Assembly: GCA_003250395.1 (NCBI GenBank) | Contig: QKGM01000038.1 | Span: forward strand, 1-64,000 | Direction: 5' to 3' | DNA from: Bacteroidota bacterium | GTDB taxonomy: Bacteria > Bacteroidota > Bacteroidia > Bacteroidales > TTA-H9 | DNA: 64,000 bases | Shown here: positions 1-8,074 of the stretch, piece after piece | Numbering within the stretch: the first letter of the stretch is position 1 | How the letters are laid out: each line of letters opens with the position of its first letter | The notes under the pieces: generated by a model | Told to the model about the DNA's origin: nothing | The model's database searches: none | What the model saw: only the letters and a program-made list of their open reading frames with translations | Program-made: the position numbers and the translations under genes

Positions 1-12
1 ACACGATCCGGC

Positions 13-115
13 GAAGAGTACAAATTGAACTACATCTTTTAAAAGGCTATATACTTACCGGCAGTTATTGATAGAATTCGGAGGGAAACCGGCTGTTGTG
101 GCTGACGGTATTACT
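13..115. repeat. Copy 1 of a 103-bp dispersed repeat (attC-like half element)
   Basis: This 103-bp stretch aligns without gaps to 4091-4193 and is about 79% identical by eye. Its first half ends in TATATAC (48-54), then TTACC, then GGCAGTTATT, which is the same layout as the right half of the attC-like elements further along (5014-5033, 10358-10380). The second half could form a weak hairpin between CAGTTAT and ATTACTA. It lies just before the DUF1016 gene. The left half of the element is beyond or at the window edge. Confidence 0.65.
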
Positions 116-175
116 ACCCAATCAAATTAGAAAAGAACCATAAATAAGCAATAAGATATTTTCTAATCTAGCAAT

Positions 176-1216
176 ATGGATAAAATGGAGTTATCGAAAT
201 CAGACAACCAATTATTTGGGAAAATAGCAGGTTTACTCAATGAGGCAAGAAAGTTAATTGTTAAAAATGTAAATCAAACAATTGTCTTCACCTATTTTGA
301 AATTGGCAAACTTATAGTTGAAGAAGAACAGGAAGGGAAAGAACGTGCCGAATACGGAAAGTCTGTTTTAAAGGAGCTTTCGCAAAAACTTACCGATGAA
401 TTTGGGAAAGGATATTCAGTTTACAATCGGGAAAGAATGCGCAAATTTTATCTTGTCTTCAGGGACTGAATTGCTGAAACTGAGAAATCTGCATCACCGA
501 TGCGGAAAATTGAATCACCGTTTAATTTAAGCTGGACACACTACCTTCAACTGATAAAAATAGAAAACGAAGAGGAAAGAAATTTCTATGAAATTGAAGC
601 TGTTAGCAACACTTGGTCGGTTCGTGAATTGGAAAGACAATACGATTCATCACTCTACGAACGACTGGTTCTGAGTAGAGATAAAGAAGGGATCAAAGAA
701 CTCAGCAGAAAAGGTCAGGTTATAGCAAAACCAATTGACACTATAAAAGAGCCTTATGTTCTGGATTTTCTAGGGCTTGAAGAAAAGGATAGATACACAG
801 AATCAGACCTCGAAACAGCAATTATAAACAAACTGGAACATTTCTTAACGGAATTAGGGAAAGGCTTTTTGTTTGTTGGCCGACAACAACGAATTACAAT
901 TGAAGACGAGCATTTTTATGTGGACTTGGTTTTTTACAATCGCCTGCTACAATGTTTTGTGCTAATTGACTTAAAAATCGGAAAACTAAAACATCAGGAT
1001 TTAGGTCAAATGCAGATGTACGTGAACTATTACGATGAATTTGAAAAGACGAAAGAAGAAAATCTTACCATCGGAATAGTGCTATGCAAACAGAGAAATG
1101 AAACACTGGTGAGAATAACTTTGCCAAAAGAAAACCACCAGATTTTTGCTGGCAGGTACCAGACAGTTTTACCAAGTAAAGAGGAACTGAAACAATTGAT
1201 AGAAAACAAGGAGTAG
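176..1216 (+). pseudogene. DUF1016 / PDDEXK nuclease family gene interrupted by an in-frame TGA
   Basis: The two halves of a DUF1016 (YhcG-type) protein lie in the same reading frame and are separated only by a TGA at 467-469. Ten sense codons then lead to an ATG at 500. The N-terminal part (97 codons) is the helical DUF1016_N region and ends in RMRKFYLVFRD. The C-terminal part (238 codons) begins near the family's typical NLSWTHY segment and carries the PDDEXK-like core: VDLVFY, then LIDLK, then GQMQMYVNYY. Rejoined, it would be about 346 residues, normal for the family. Known members are poorly characterised nuclease-fold proteins often carried on mobile DNA. The TGA may be a CGA or TGG mutation, a sequencing error, or a real split; the second half could also be made alone from the ATG at 500. 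It is the first gene of the cassette-like array. Confidence 0.8.
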
Positions 1217-1364
1217 AAATGCCAGATCAAAAGCCATGATCCTTTGCAATTCGCACCAGCCAGCACAAAGACCGAAAATTACAAAAGAGTATTTCTTGCC
1301 ATCGCACGGACTGACAGAAAATGTGTAGCAATTTGAAAAGAAAATGATTGAAAAACGAACACCA

Positions 1365-1497
1365 GGCGGTAATAATCTGTATATGTCATAGCCGTTTTTG
1401 TGGGCTAATGCAGGTTCATCACCCGCTCCCACTTCATCCTGGTTTGACAGGAAAGTAGCCCGCAATTTGCAACTTCATATAGTTCCGTTTGTTGTGC
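1365..1497 (+). repeat. attC-like cassette recombination element 1
   Basis: The element lies between the DUF1016 gene and the propeller lipoprotein. It reads GGCGGTAAT (1365-1373), 5 nt, GTATATGT (1379-1386), a variable middle with a GCCCGCAAT box (about 1458-1466), CATATAG (1476-1482), TTCCG, then TTTGTTGTGC (1488-1497). GTATATG and CATATA are complementary, as the L'' and L' boxes of an attC would be. The final TTGTTGTGC is the exact complement of GCACAACAA found after the next gene at 2637-2645. Calling it attC is inference. Confidence 0.5.
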
Positions 1498-1518
1498 ATC
1501 CTATTAGAAATACCCGAA

Positions 1519-2625
1519 ATGAAAAGAAGAATTAATTTGATTTATTTAATACTCATATTGACATTGAACCTTTCTTGCGTTGAAAGGAGATCAACAGAAA
1601 AAGAAACCAATAGGTCTGAATCGGTATTAACTTCAAAAACCGACACCTTAAAATTTACTTCAGGAATAAGTGCTATTTTTCAAGACAGTAAAGGCAATTA
1701 TTGGTTTGGAAGCTTGCAGGAGGGGGTTGCGGTTTATAAAGATTCATCATTTTTTTATTTTACAATTCAAGATGAACTGACGGACAATCAAATCCACTCC
1801 ATACAAGAAGATAAAGAAGGGATTATTTGGTTTAATACTCTAAATGGAGTGAGCAGTTATGATGGAACAAGGATAAAGAATCATATTAAAGCAGATGCAG
1901 AAACTTTACAAAATGATTACCAAATTCAGAATAGTGAACCTTTGCAGGGTAAGTGGATGAAATCAGATAACGAACTTTGGTTTGAAGCTGGAAGTAAAGA
2001 AGGGGTTTATAGATATGATGGGCAAAAATTGATTTATTTAGCGTTTCCTCCCCATAAAGTCATTAACCATAATGATAATTTATTTGCTGTAACCTGTATT
2101 TCAAAAGGGAAAAACAATATGATCTGGTTTGGTACTTACGCAGGTGTTTTTGGCTATAATGGGAGTGATTTAATAATCATCAATGATGAAACTTTAGGCT
2201 TTGACAGAAATATAGCACCCCTTCATATAAGAAGTATTCTGGAGGATTCTAAAGGTAGACTTTGGATTGGGAATAATGGAATTGGTGTATTGCTAAAAGA
2301 GGGGGATTCAATTATTAATTTTTCGGAAGCAAAAAACCTGATACATCCTGCAAGTGGAAGAAAAGGCGATAAGTCACCATCTGGTACACTTGAACACGTT
2401 TTTAGAATCACAGAAGATAGTCACGGAAATATATGGTTTGGAGACAGAGATGCCGGAATATGGAAATATGATGGTAAAAAAATGGAGAATTACACAGAGA
2501 AAGATGGATTAACAAATGATTTTGCCCGATCAATTTTCGAAGATAAAGATGGTGAGTTATGGTTTGGAATGGCTGACGGAAACGTGTACAAATTCAATGG
2601 AAAGACTTTTGAAAAGCAGTTTTGA
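1519..2625 (+). CDS. Two-component-regulator-type beta-propeller lipoprotein
   Basis: About 368 residues from the ATG at 1519. A longer frame opens at a TTG at 1489, but the ATG puts a hydrophobic signal peptide at the start with the lipobox LNLSC near residue 20, so a lipid-anchored envelope protein is expected. The body is a chain of Reg_prop-type propeller strands, recognisable by repeated D-x-x-G-x-x-WFG and WIG motifs (for example SKGNYWFG, SKGRLWIG, SHGNIWFG, KDGELWFG). In hybrid two-component sensors these blades sit before a kinase. Here the protein ends after the last blade with no transmembrane, kinase or DNA-binding part, so it is a stand-alone propeller, perhaps binding glycan or another ligand. 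The stop is a tandem TGA TAA. It stands alone between two attC-like elements. Confidence 0.75.
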   Translation: MKRRINLIYLILILTLNLSCVERRSTEKETNRSESVLTSKTDTLKFTSGISAIFQDSKGNYWFGSLQEGVAVYKDSSFFYFTIQDELTDNQIHSIQEDKEGIIWFNTLNGVSSYDGTRIKNHIKADAETLQNDYQIQNSEPLQGKWMKSDNELWFEAGSKEGVYRYDGQKLIYLAFPPHKVINHNDNLFAVTCISKGKNNMIWFGTYAGVFGYNGSDLIIINDETLGFDRNIAPLHIRSILEDSKGRLWIGNNGIGVLLKEGDSIINFSEAKNLIHPASGRKGDKSPSGTLEHVFRITEDSHGNIWFGDRDAGIWKYDGKKMENYTEKDGLTNDFARSIFEDKDGELWFGMADGNVYKFNGKTFEKQF

Positions 2626-2636
2626 TAAATTCGAAC

Positions 2637-2790
2637 GCACAACAATTTGTATATGGCAGGAGGGAGTTTTAGCGGCCTGACAAGTCAGACCTCCTGCCCA
2701 CCTTCCTACGGGTCTTTTAAGATTTCTTTTCGAAATCCCATCTGGCCACATGCGAGTGGCCGTAAGTGAGTATATTAATGGACAAGACTG
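2637..2790 (+). repeat. attC-like element 2 with an embedded 9-bp inverted repeat
   Basis: GCACAACAA (2637-2645) is the exact complement of the left boundary of the preceding cassette (1489-1497), and GTATATGG follows at 2649-2656. Inside lies a perfect inverted repeat, GGCAGGAGG (2655-2663) and CCTCCTGCC (2690-2698). The right-hand boundary is not clear; I could not find a clean ATATAC box before the next gene, so the end coordinate is approximate. Confidence 0.45.
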
Positions 2791-2814
2791 ATGTGAGGTT
2801 ATCGGGTAAATAAC

Positions 2815-3264
2815 ATGGATGATTATTATTTTATTATAGGATTTATAGTTTCATTTGGAATAAGCCTTTTCATAGTGTATACGCGAAAAGAGAAGTGGAT
2901 TTTAATGAAAATCAAAGTGATATTTTTAATTGCATTGGCATTAATTGGTATTATTGGTTTTTTTTCTTCTAATGATAATGCGTCCAGATTTGTTTACTAT
3001 TCAATGATTGTTCCTCCAATCTCTTTTTCTTTTGACAGATTTTTTAAATTAATGAGCTTGAGATTGTATAACAGAGATTTTTATTTGTATTTGAGAGGTT
3101 CAAAAGAAATAGACGACAGTTTTTCAGGACTTGGAAAGAATAAGCACATATTATGGTCAGACATTATATTCTCTTTTGGCTTGTTAATTATAATATTGAT
3201 ATTGACTGTTTTGGGTGCAATTCTATTTGGGAAAGACAATTTATTTGAAAAATTAATGAAATAA
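2815..3264 (+). CDS. Small integral membrane protein, unrecognised
   Basis: 149 residues from ATG. Three or four hydrophobic segments are visible: roughly residues 5-23, 33-50, a weaker one near 62-78 and a strong one near 122-142. Short charged loops follow segments 1 and 3. There is no signal peptide with a cleavage site and no motif I recognise. The gene sits alone between two long non-coding spacers in the cassette-like region, so nothing about its job can be taken from neighbours. It is probably an inner-membrane protein of unknown function. Confidence 0.6.
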   Translation: MDDYYFIIGFIVSFGISLFIVYTRKEKWILMKIKVIFLIALALIGIIGFFSSNDNASRFVYYSMIVPPISFSFDRFFKLMSLRLYNRDFYLYLRGSKEIDDSFSGLGKNKHILWSDIIFSFGLLIIILILTVLGAILFGKDNLFEKLMK

Positions 3265-3569
3265 AGAAAATACGCTTTCTAAAAAAACTATATGTTAGTT
3301 GCCGTTTCCGATCGACAATAAGCCGTGTAGCCAGCAATAGCAAAAATGTTGCCCGACACGAAAGCAACCTGCAGATGGCAACTGCAAATAGTTCTATCCG
3401 TTGGGTGGCATAATAAAATAGCACTATGGATGAAATAAATGGTTGACGAGAGGCCATTTTTTGTAATTGATAAACACGATATATGACATATAGATTTGGA
3501 TACTTTTAAGACAGCTTGTTATAATGACTTTTGTTAATATTCCAGCAAATTAGATAATACTTGATCACT
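3265..3569. other. Non-coding spacer, no gene seen
   Basis: About 305 nt with no convincing reading frame on either strand. GTTAG at about 3293 and GTTAATATTCC at about 3535 resemble boundary boxes of the neighbouring attC-like elements, but I could not match both arms. A minus-strand frame crosses it but has no family features or start context. Confidence 0.4.
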
Positions 3570-4040
3570 ATGCAAAACGATAAAAGCAACACAAATGGAA
3601 TTCCTAATAATTCAATATCACATCAAGGATTAATAGGATTTATGAAAAGCTTCAGAATTCATTTGATGAAGCAATATATTGATGATTATTATATTGGCAG
3701 TATTTATTATGGAGATAATAATATAACCTATTTCCCATTTACACCAAAGGATTTGAAAAAGCAAAAGCTAAAAATAGCAATCGTTTTTAATCATCAGGAT
3801 TTGAGATTTGAAGTATGGTTAGCCGGGCAAAATAAGCAGATTCAGAAGCAATACTGGGAGATATTTAAAGATAGTGATTGGCATAAATACCATATTCCGT
3901 CAACAATAACAGATGGTTTTTCAATAGTTGATCATATTTTGGTCGTGAATCCTGAGTTCGATAATTATGATATGTTGGCAGAACAGATTGAAGCAGGGGC
4001 TTTAGAATTCATAAAAGAAATAGAGTATGTCTTGAGGTAG
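3570..4040 (+). CDS. DUF7000-like conserved hypothetical protein
   Basis: About 156 residues. An in-frame TTG at 3561 precedes the ATG at 3570, and I chose the ATG. The protein is soluble, with no signal peptide or membrane segment. The middle, with FTPKDLKKQKLKIAIVFNH, then RFEVWLAGQNK and the WHKYHIPS segment, is the pattern I associate with the DUF7000 family of small proteins found in Bacteroidota and Bacillota. That assignment is from memory of the family, not a search. Function is unknown. It is a solitary gene in the cassette-like array. Confidence 0.6.
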   Translation: MQNDKSNTNGIPNNSISHQGLIGFMKSFRIHLMKQYIDDYYIGSIYYGDNNITYFPFTPKDLKKQKLKIAIVFNHQDLRFEVWLAGQNKQIQKQYWEIFKDSDWHKYHIPSTITDGFSIVDHILVVNPEFDNYDMLAEQIEAGALEFIKEIEYVLR

Positions 4041-4465
4041 AAATATCGCCGCACAATATACAGAACCCTGAGCAGTCTGCAAGCCTTAGTGAAGAGTACT
4101 TGTTGAACTACATTTATTATTAAGCTAAGTACTAACCGGCAGTAATTGAAATAATTCAGAGGAGAATCGGCTTTTATAGCTGAAGGTATTACTGAATTTA
4201 GAGTAATCAATGCTATCTGATTTTGATAGAATAGTGTTGTGAATGAATGCTTTTGGTTTTGTTAGAGAACTGATGCCATGGTTTTCCCTCACCGCACTAA
4301 GCGGGAATCATTTTAGAAAAGGATTAAGCAATTGCATGGGATGGGTTTTGGATGATCAGATCGGGTGAGCGTACTCCGGGAATTTCTCTGGTGATGACTA
4401 AAAGTGATATGTACTGGTTAGCAATAATTTAAGAAGACTGATACAAATATAAAATTTAAACGTTT
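4041..4465. other. Long non-coding spacer holding repeat copy 2 and a cassette boundary box
   Basis: About 425 nt without a convincing gene. It contains the second copy of the 103-bp repeat (4091-4193) and, at 4417-4432, GTTAGCAATAATTTAA, which pairs with the box after the next gene. The stretch from about 4138 to 4416 would then be a gene-less unit of about 280 nt. Confidence 0.5.
4091..4193. repeat. Copy 2 of the 103-bp dispersed repeat
   Basis: Ungapped match to 13-115 over 103 bp, about 79% identical by eye. AAGTAC (4127-4132), TAACC and GGCAGTAATT (4138-4147) repeat the box, 5-nt spacer and boundary layout. The second half can pair CAGTAAT (4140-4146) with ATTACTG (4188-4194), a better hairpin than in copy 1. 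Confidence 0.65.
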
Positions 4466-4909
4466 ATGAAAAAATTACTGATTTTTACAATGGCAAGTAT
4501 AATCCTATTATCCTGCTCAACCATAAAAACGAGGCCAGGTGGAGATTATGGAAGTCCGAAAACAAAACATGAATTATTAGATAACAACACATTTAAAATT
4601 ACTCAGTATAGTCACGACAAGACATATGGATATACTGAAGGAAATCCCGTTATGGTAGGCGGCAATTCTGAGGGACCACTAAATGAAAGAAGATTTTTAA
4701 ATGCCTTATCCGGCCCAAACGGTGAAAAGATAGTATATTCTCGAATTGGCAGTTGTTGCCCGTTTAAAACTAAAAACAGCCCATGGGGCGGAATGTTAGA
4801 TAAATATGATATCACGTATTTCGGATTAGAAAAAAGCCTGGTTATATATATAAACATGTATGATTCAGACACATTAAAAGTGCCAGTCGGTTTAAAACTG
4901 AACTATTAA
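4466..4909 (+). CDS. Small lipoprotein, unrecognised
   Basis: 147 residues from ATG. MKK, a hydrophobic stretch and the lipobox LLSC place the lipidated cysteine at about residue 17, so the protein is lipid-anchored in the envelope. The mature part contains a GSCC dicysteine followed by PFKTKNSPWGG and then a YDITYFG segment. I have a sense that such small lipoproteins recur in Bacteroidota, but I do not recognise a named family. The gene is bounded by GTTAGCAATAATTTAA on the left (4417-4432) and its near-complement TTAACTATTGCCAGC on the right (4906-4920), which overlaps the stop codon. It reads as one self-contained cassette. Confidence 0.65.
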   Translation: MKKLLIFTMASIILLSCSTIKTRPGGDYGSPKTKHELLDNNTFKITQYSHDKTYGYTEGNPVMVGGNSEGPLNERRFLNALSGPNGEKIVYSRIGSCCPFKTKNSPWGGMLDKYDITYFGLEKSLVIYINMYDSDTLKVPVGLKLNY

Positions 4910-5033
4910 CTATTGCCAGCACATAGTATAGGGCATAAGGTTTTCGGGTGTTATCTCCCGCACTAATTTTGGGCTGAGGCTTGATTGGCTTGAAGCCCGC
5001 AATCACTAACTTTGCATATACTTACCGTTGGCG
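4906..5033 (+). repeat. attC-like cassette recombination element, clearest example
   Basis: Layout: TTAACTATTGCCAGC (4906-4920), 5 nt, GTATAGGG (4926-4933), a variable middle with GGTTTTCGG and GCCCGCAAT, GCATATAC (5014-5021), TTACC (5022-5026), then GTTGGCG (5027-5033). GTATAGGGC and GCATATAC are largely complementary, so the element should fold into a long imperfect hairpin. The left arm pairs with 4417-4432, the right arm with 5997-6007. Spacing of 5 nt on both sides is as in R''-L'' and L'-R' of integron attC sites. Confidence 0.6.
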
Positions 5034-5078
5034 TTAATTAAAACAAAACTGTATATAATAAACTTAAATACATTAAAA

Positions 5079-5996
5079 ATGAGAACTATTTTCACACTGA
5101 TTATTGCATCATTTATTTTTGCCTCGTGTCAATCTCATAGTACAGATTTATCTTTAAGACTTGAGAAAGGGAAAGAGTATAAACAAATTATGAATTCAAA
5201 GGCGACTATTACTCAAGAAGCTTATGGGCAAAAAATGGATATGGTCATGACTGTTACGGGAACAATGACTTTTTTAGTTAAAGATGTTAATGCGAATGGT
5301 TATATCATGGACACAAAATTCGAGTCTCTTAGTATGTCGATGCAAATGCCACAAGGTACAATGAGTTTTAGCTCTGAAAAAAATGACCCCAATGATATCT
5401 TTTCTACAATTTTAGGTGCAATGACAGATAGTACTTTCGAAGTTATAATGGGTAAAACGGGTAAAATAACTGAAATTAAAAATGTTGAAGCTTTATGGGG
5501 AACAATGATAAATCAATTTGAGCAACTTTCTGAGATGCAAAAAGAGCAAATAAAAGCACAGATAATGAAAGCATACGGAGCTGATGCTCTGAAAGGTAAC
5601 ATTGAAATGGTATCAGCAATTTATCCAGATAAGCCTGTAAACAAAGGAGATAAATGGACTATTGATACTAAACTCGAATCCGGTATGTCTGCAAAAATGA
5701 CCACAAATTATGAATTTACTGACCTGACTTCAGATTATGCTTTAATAAAAGGTAATTCGAATATTGAAACAGCTGATAAAGATGCGTATATTGAATCCAA
5801 TGGAATGCCAATGAAATATGACTTGACAGGTTCAATGAGATCTGAGATTAAGGTAGATAAAAACACAGGATGGATTATTGAAGCTAAAATCAATCAAGAG
5901 ATAAAAGGTGATGCTTATATCAAGGAAAATCCTCAAGTACCAAACGGATTGAAAATACCTATGACAATGATAAATGAAATGGTGATTAAAAATTAA
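5079..5996 (+). CDS. DUF6263-like lipoprotein
   Basis: About 305 residues. A longer frame begins at a TTG at 5028, which is inside the cassette boundary box. The ATG at 5079 gives a proper lipoprotein signal ending in FASC, so I use that. The mature protein begins LSLRLEKGKEYKQ, then alternating beta-rich segments rich in Met, Lys and Thr with VNKGDKWTID and a C-terminal amphipathic beta segment. This start, and the overall pattern of threonine- and methionine-rich strands, resembles the DUF6263 family of Bacteroidota; the assignment is by pattern memory. Function is unknown, probably a periplasm-facing lipid-anchored protein. The gene is flanked by GTTGGCGTTAA (5027-5037) and its near-complement CTAACGCCAAC (5997-6007), 10 of 11 positions. 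Confidence 0.65.
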   Translation: MRTIFTLIIASFIFASCQSHSTDLSLRLEKGKEYKQIMNSKATITQEAYGQKMDMVMTVTGTMTFLVKDVNANGYIMDTKFESLSMSMQMPQGTMSFSSEKNDPNDIFSTILGAMTDSTFEVIMGKTGKITEIKNVEALWGTMINQFEQLSEMQKEQIKAQIMKAYGADALKGNIEMVSAIYPDKPVNKGDKWTIDTKLESGMSAKMTTNYEFTDLTSDYALIKGNSNIETADKDAYIESNGMPMKYDLTGSMRSEIKVDKNTGWIIEAKINQEIKGDAYIKENPQVPNGLKIPMTMINEMVIKN

Positions 5997-6131
5997 CTAA
6001 CGCCAACTCATGGTATAGTGCATGCGGGTTTCAGAGGTTTTCGAAAATTTGTGGTTCATGGAAATTTCAGGTATAAGCTGACTGGAAAATGCTTCGAAAT
6101 TCCATACCAGACAGATTTTCAGTCGTTAGGT
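5997..6131 (+). repeat. attC-like cassette recombination element
   Basis: CTAACGCCAAC (5997-6007), TCATG, GTATAGTG (6013-6020), GCGGGTTTCAG-AGGT-TTTCG (about 6024-6043), a long middle, then CCATAC (6102-6107) and finally GTTAGGT (6125-6131), a perfect match to the integron core GTTRRRY. TGGTAT near 6012 and ATACCA near 6104 are complementary, and TTTCGAA and TTCGAAA repeat the symmetry inside. The right side is longer than in the element at 4906, so the exact boundary is uncertain. Confidence 0.5.
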
Positions 6132-6147
6132 TTAAGTGATACACGCT

Positions 6148-6756
6148 ATGATCGTAAGGAATTCTATTGACATATTGCTCGATTATCCTAAAGAAAGGGG
6201 ATTAATTTACGAGACAAATGAAAGCAAGGAAAGATTTTTTTTGTCGACTAATGACCCGTTTCTGGACACTAAATATGTAATTTTTAAGATTGACTCTTTG
6301 ATTTTTTGTGCTTATGATTCATATGCTGTGAAACCATTTATGTCGAAAACATTTACCGGTGTTTATGGAGGGTTGGTCTGAAATAGTACTTTTGAGTGCA
6401 AAGTAACCAGAAAAGATTGGTTGGATTTTTTTATAAAAAGACCTGTTAAGAAAACTGGTATCCAATTTATTGATGATAATTTGACTATTATCACAAAATC
6501 GAATACTAATGTTGGAAAAATTATAAGTCAAGAAGTTGCATCGGATTTTGTAAAACTAAATGAAAAAATGAGTCCAACGGATATATTAATAAAAGACAAT
6601 TACTTGTCAATAATTGGCGAGCTGGTGGGAAAGAAAGTTATCGGAGTAGAAACAAATCAATGGATTTATCAAAAAGATGACGTTGAAACTCTTTTGACAT
6701 ATGGAGAACAAATCATTAATAGATTAAGAAATGTCAGCGATTTAAATACAATTTAA
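6148..6756 (+). pseudogene. Unrecognised soluble protein gene interrupted by an in-frame TGA
   Basis: From the ATG at 6148 (a GTG at 6136 is also in frame) the frame runs to a TGA at 6379-6381 and then stays open in the same frame to 6756. The 13 codons after the TGA read as ordinary coding sequence leading into the next ATG at 6421. Joined, it would give about 202 residues with no signal peptide or membrane segment: an N-terminal beta-rich half and a helical C-terminal half ending in a long amphipathic helix (DDVETLLTYGEQIINRLRNV). I do not recognise the family. Either the gene is inactivated by a point change to TGA, the sequence has an error, or only a fragment is made. It is the second such case in the array. 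Confidence 0.65.
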
Positions 6757-6762
6757 CCATTA

Positions 6763-6880
6763 AGGGTTTCAGTGGTATGTGTAGTTCTTCACCCTAATCA
6801 ATCTTTCGTATCAGCTAATAGTAACGTCGCTTCGCTTTCCCTTACTGGCAATATACCCAACTATAGTTGCAGTTAAAATA
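6763..6880 (+). repeat. attC-like element (weak left side)
   Basis: GGGTTTCAGTGGT (about 6764-6776) repeats the middle box of the neighbouring elements. On the right, ATATAC (6851-6856), CCAAC and TATAGTTGCAGTTA (6862-6875) repeat the box, 5-nt spacer and boundary layout. The boundary pairs approximately with TAAACTGCCAATAAC after the next gene (8061-8075). The left arm after 6756 is degenerate. Confidence 0.4.
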
Positions 6881-6892
6881 AGAGAGACAAAT

Positions 6893-8074
6893 ATGAAACT
6901 AAGACCATTTACTTTACTAATCTTTTTACTCTTCACCTTCTTAGGATTTGAGCGTTTGAAAGCGCAACAAAACAATGATGAACAGGAAAAGACCATTTTT
7001 ATCTGGGGCGGAGATATCAACACTAAGTTTGTTCAATACGTGGCTGATCTGACAAAAAAGGAAAAACCCAGAATCTGTTACTTACCAACGGCCAGTGGAG
7101 ACAATCCGGACAATATCAAATATTGGGGAAGGATATGTAATACATTGCAATTAGACACATTAATTCTAAAAGTGTGGGTAAGTTCCTCAGAGAAAAATCA
7201 ATCATTTGACGAAATTCTCCTTAGTTCTGATGCCATTGTGGTTGGCGGGGGTAATACCCTCAATATGTTAGGAATCTGGAAAGCCCAGGGCATAGATACT
7301 ATTTTGGAAAAAGCACTGAAGAATGGGATAATCCTGTCAGGGGGAAGTGCCGGTTCTATATGTTGGTTTCAAAATGGAATCAGTGATTCACGCCCTGTTA
7401 ATTTAAGTGTTGTCAAAGGTTTAGGCTTTCTGCCCTATAGCAATTGTCCACACTACTCGCAAGAATCAAGGAAAGATTTATATCAGCAAATGATAAAAGA
7501 CGGGGAAATGAATTCGGGATATGCTACTGATGAATTAGCCGGAATCCTTTTTAAAAATGGGAAAGCTGTAAAATTTATCAGTCAAAGTGATATACACAAT
7601 TCTTATTTTGTAAACCGGGAAGAAGGAGTAATAAAAGAGATTAAACTCAAATCAGAGATTTTACTGAGTAAAAATGCTATTCCAGAAGGCTCTTATTCCT
7701 GTCAAACCGTACAAAAGAAAATCATTGATCTGTTGGATTACAATGACAGCTCATCTCCAATATCTGCATATATTTCAGAGATGAAAACTTTTAAATTGAA
7801 CAATGAAAATGTTAATGAATCGGAACGAAACAAAGCATTAGAAATTGGCATTGAGACAGTTTTTATATACGAAAATAAAATAGCCGGAGTTGTAAACAAC
7901 GCATATCTTAATTCATTTGGATATGGAATGTGGTATTTTTATAACTGCCATGGTGTTTGGACAAGTATGGGCGAAGACATTGGCGGAAAAACAATATTTG
8001 AGAGTGAAATTAAGTTTCGGGAAAAAGCAAAAAAAATTATCAATCTGGCAGAGGAAAAACTAAACTGCCAATAA
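6893..8074 (+). CDS. Secreted peptidase S51 (cyanophycinase/dipeptidase E-like) protein with C-terminal extension
   Basis: 393 residues from ATG. A signal peptide (about residues 1-24, ending LKAQ) precedes a peptidase S51 fold: an early FIWGGDI strand, VVGGGNT near 117-122, and the nucleophile elbow SGGSAGS with Ser at about 152. A CPHYSQ segment near 185-190 probably supplies the histidine. Family members hydrolyse aspartyl dipeptides or cyanophycin by a Ser-His-Glu mechanism and are usually cytoplasmic and about 230 residues. This one is exported and carries about 150 additional C-terminal residues that I do not recognise. It stands alone between attC-like spacers. Substrate is unknown. 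Confidence 0.75.
   Translation: MKLRPFTLLIFLLFTFLGFERLKAQQNNDEQEKTIFIWGGDINTKFVQYVADLTKKEKPRICYLPTASGDNPDNIKYWGRICNTLQLDTLILKVWVSSSEKNQSFDEILLSSDAIVVGGGNTLNMLGIWKAQGIDTILEKALKNGIILSGGSAGSICWFQNGISDSRPVNLSVVKGLGFLPYSNCPHYSQESRKDLYQQMIKDGEMNSGYATDELAGILFKNGKAVKFISQSDIHNSYFVNREEGVIKEIKLKSEILLSKNAIPEGSYSCQTVQKKIIDLLDYNDSSSPISAYISEMKTFKLNNENVNESERNKALEIGIETVFIYENKIAGVVNNAYLNSFGYGMWYFYNCHGVWTSMGEDIGGKTIFESEIKFREKAKKIINLAEEKLNCQ

Noticed and set aside
1169-1465. Minus-strand 98-codon frame in the spacer after the DUF1016 gene
   Set aside because: It overlaps the 3' end of the DUF1016 gene and the attC-like element, has no family features and no start context.
3188-3457. Minus-strand 89-codon frame
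   Set aside because: It is antisense to the end of the membrane-protein gene and spacer; composition is low-complexity hydrophobic from AT-rich DNA.
176-6756. Reassignment of TGA to an amino acid in this organism
   Set aside because: Several clear genes here end in TGA at the expected place (for example 15619, 16276, 28776), so TGA works as a stop; the two in-frame cases look like local mutations.
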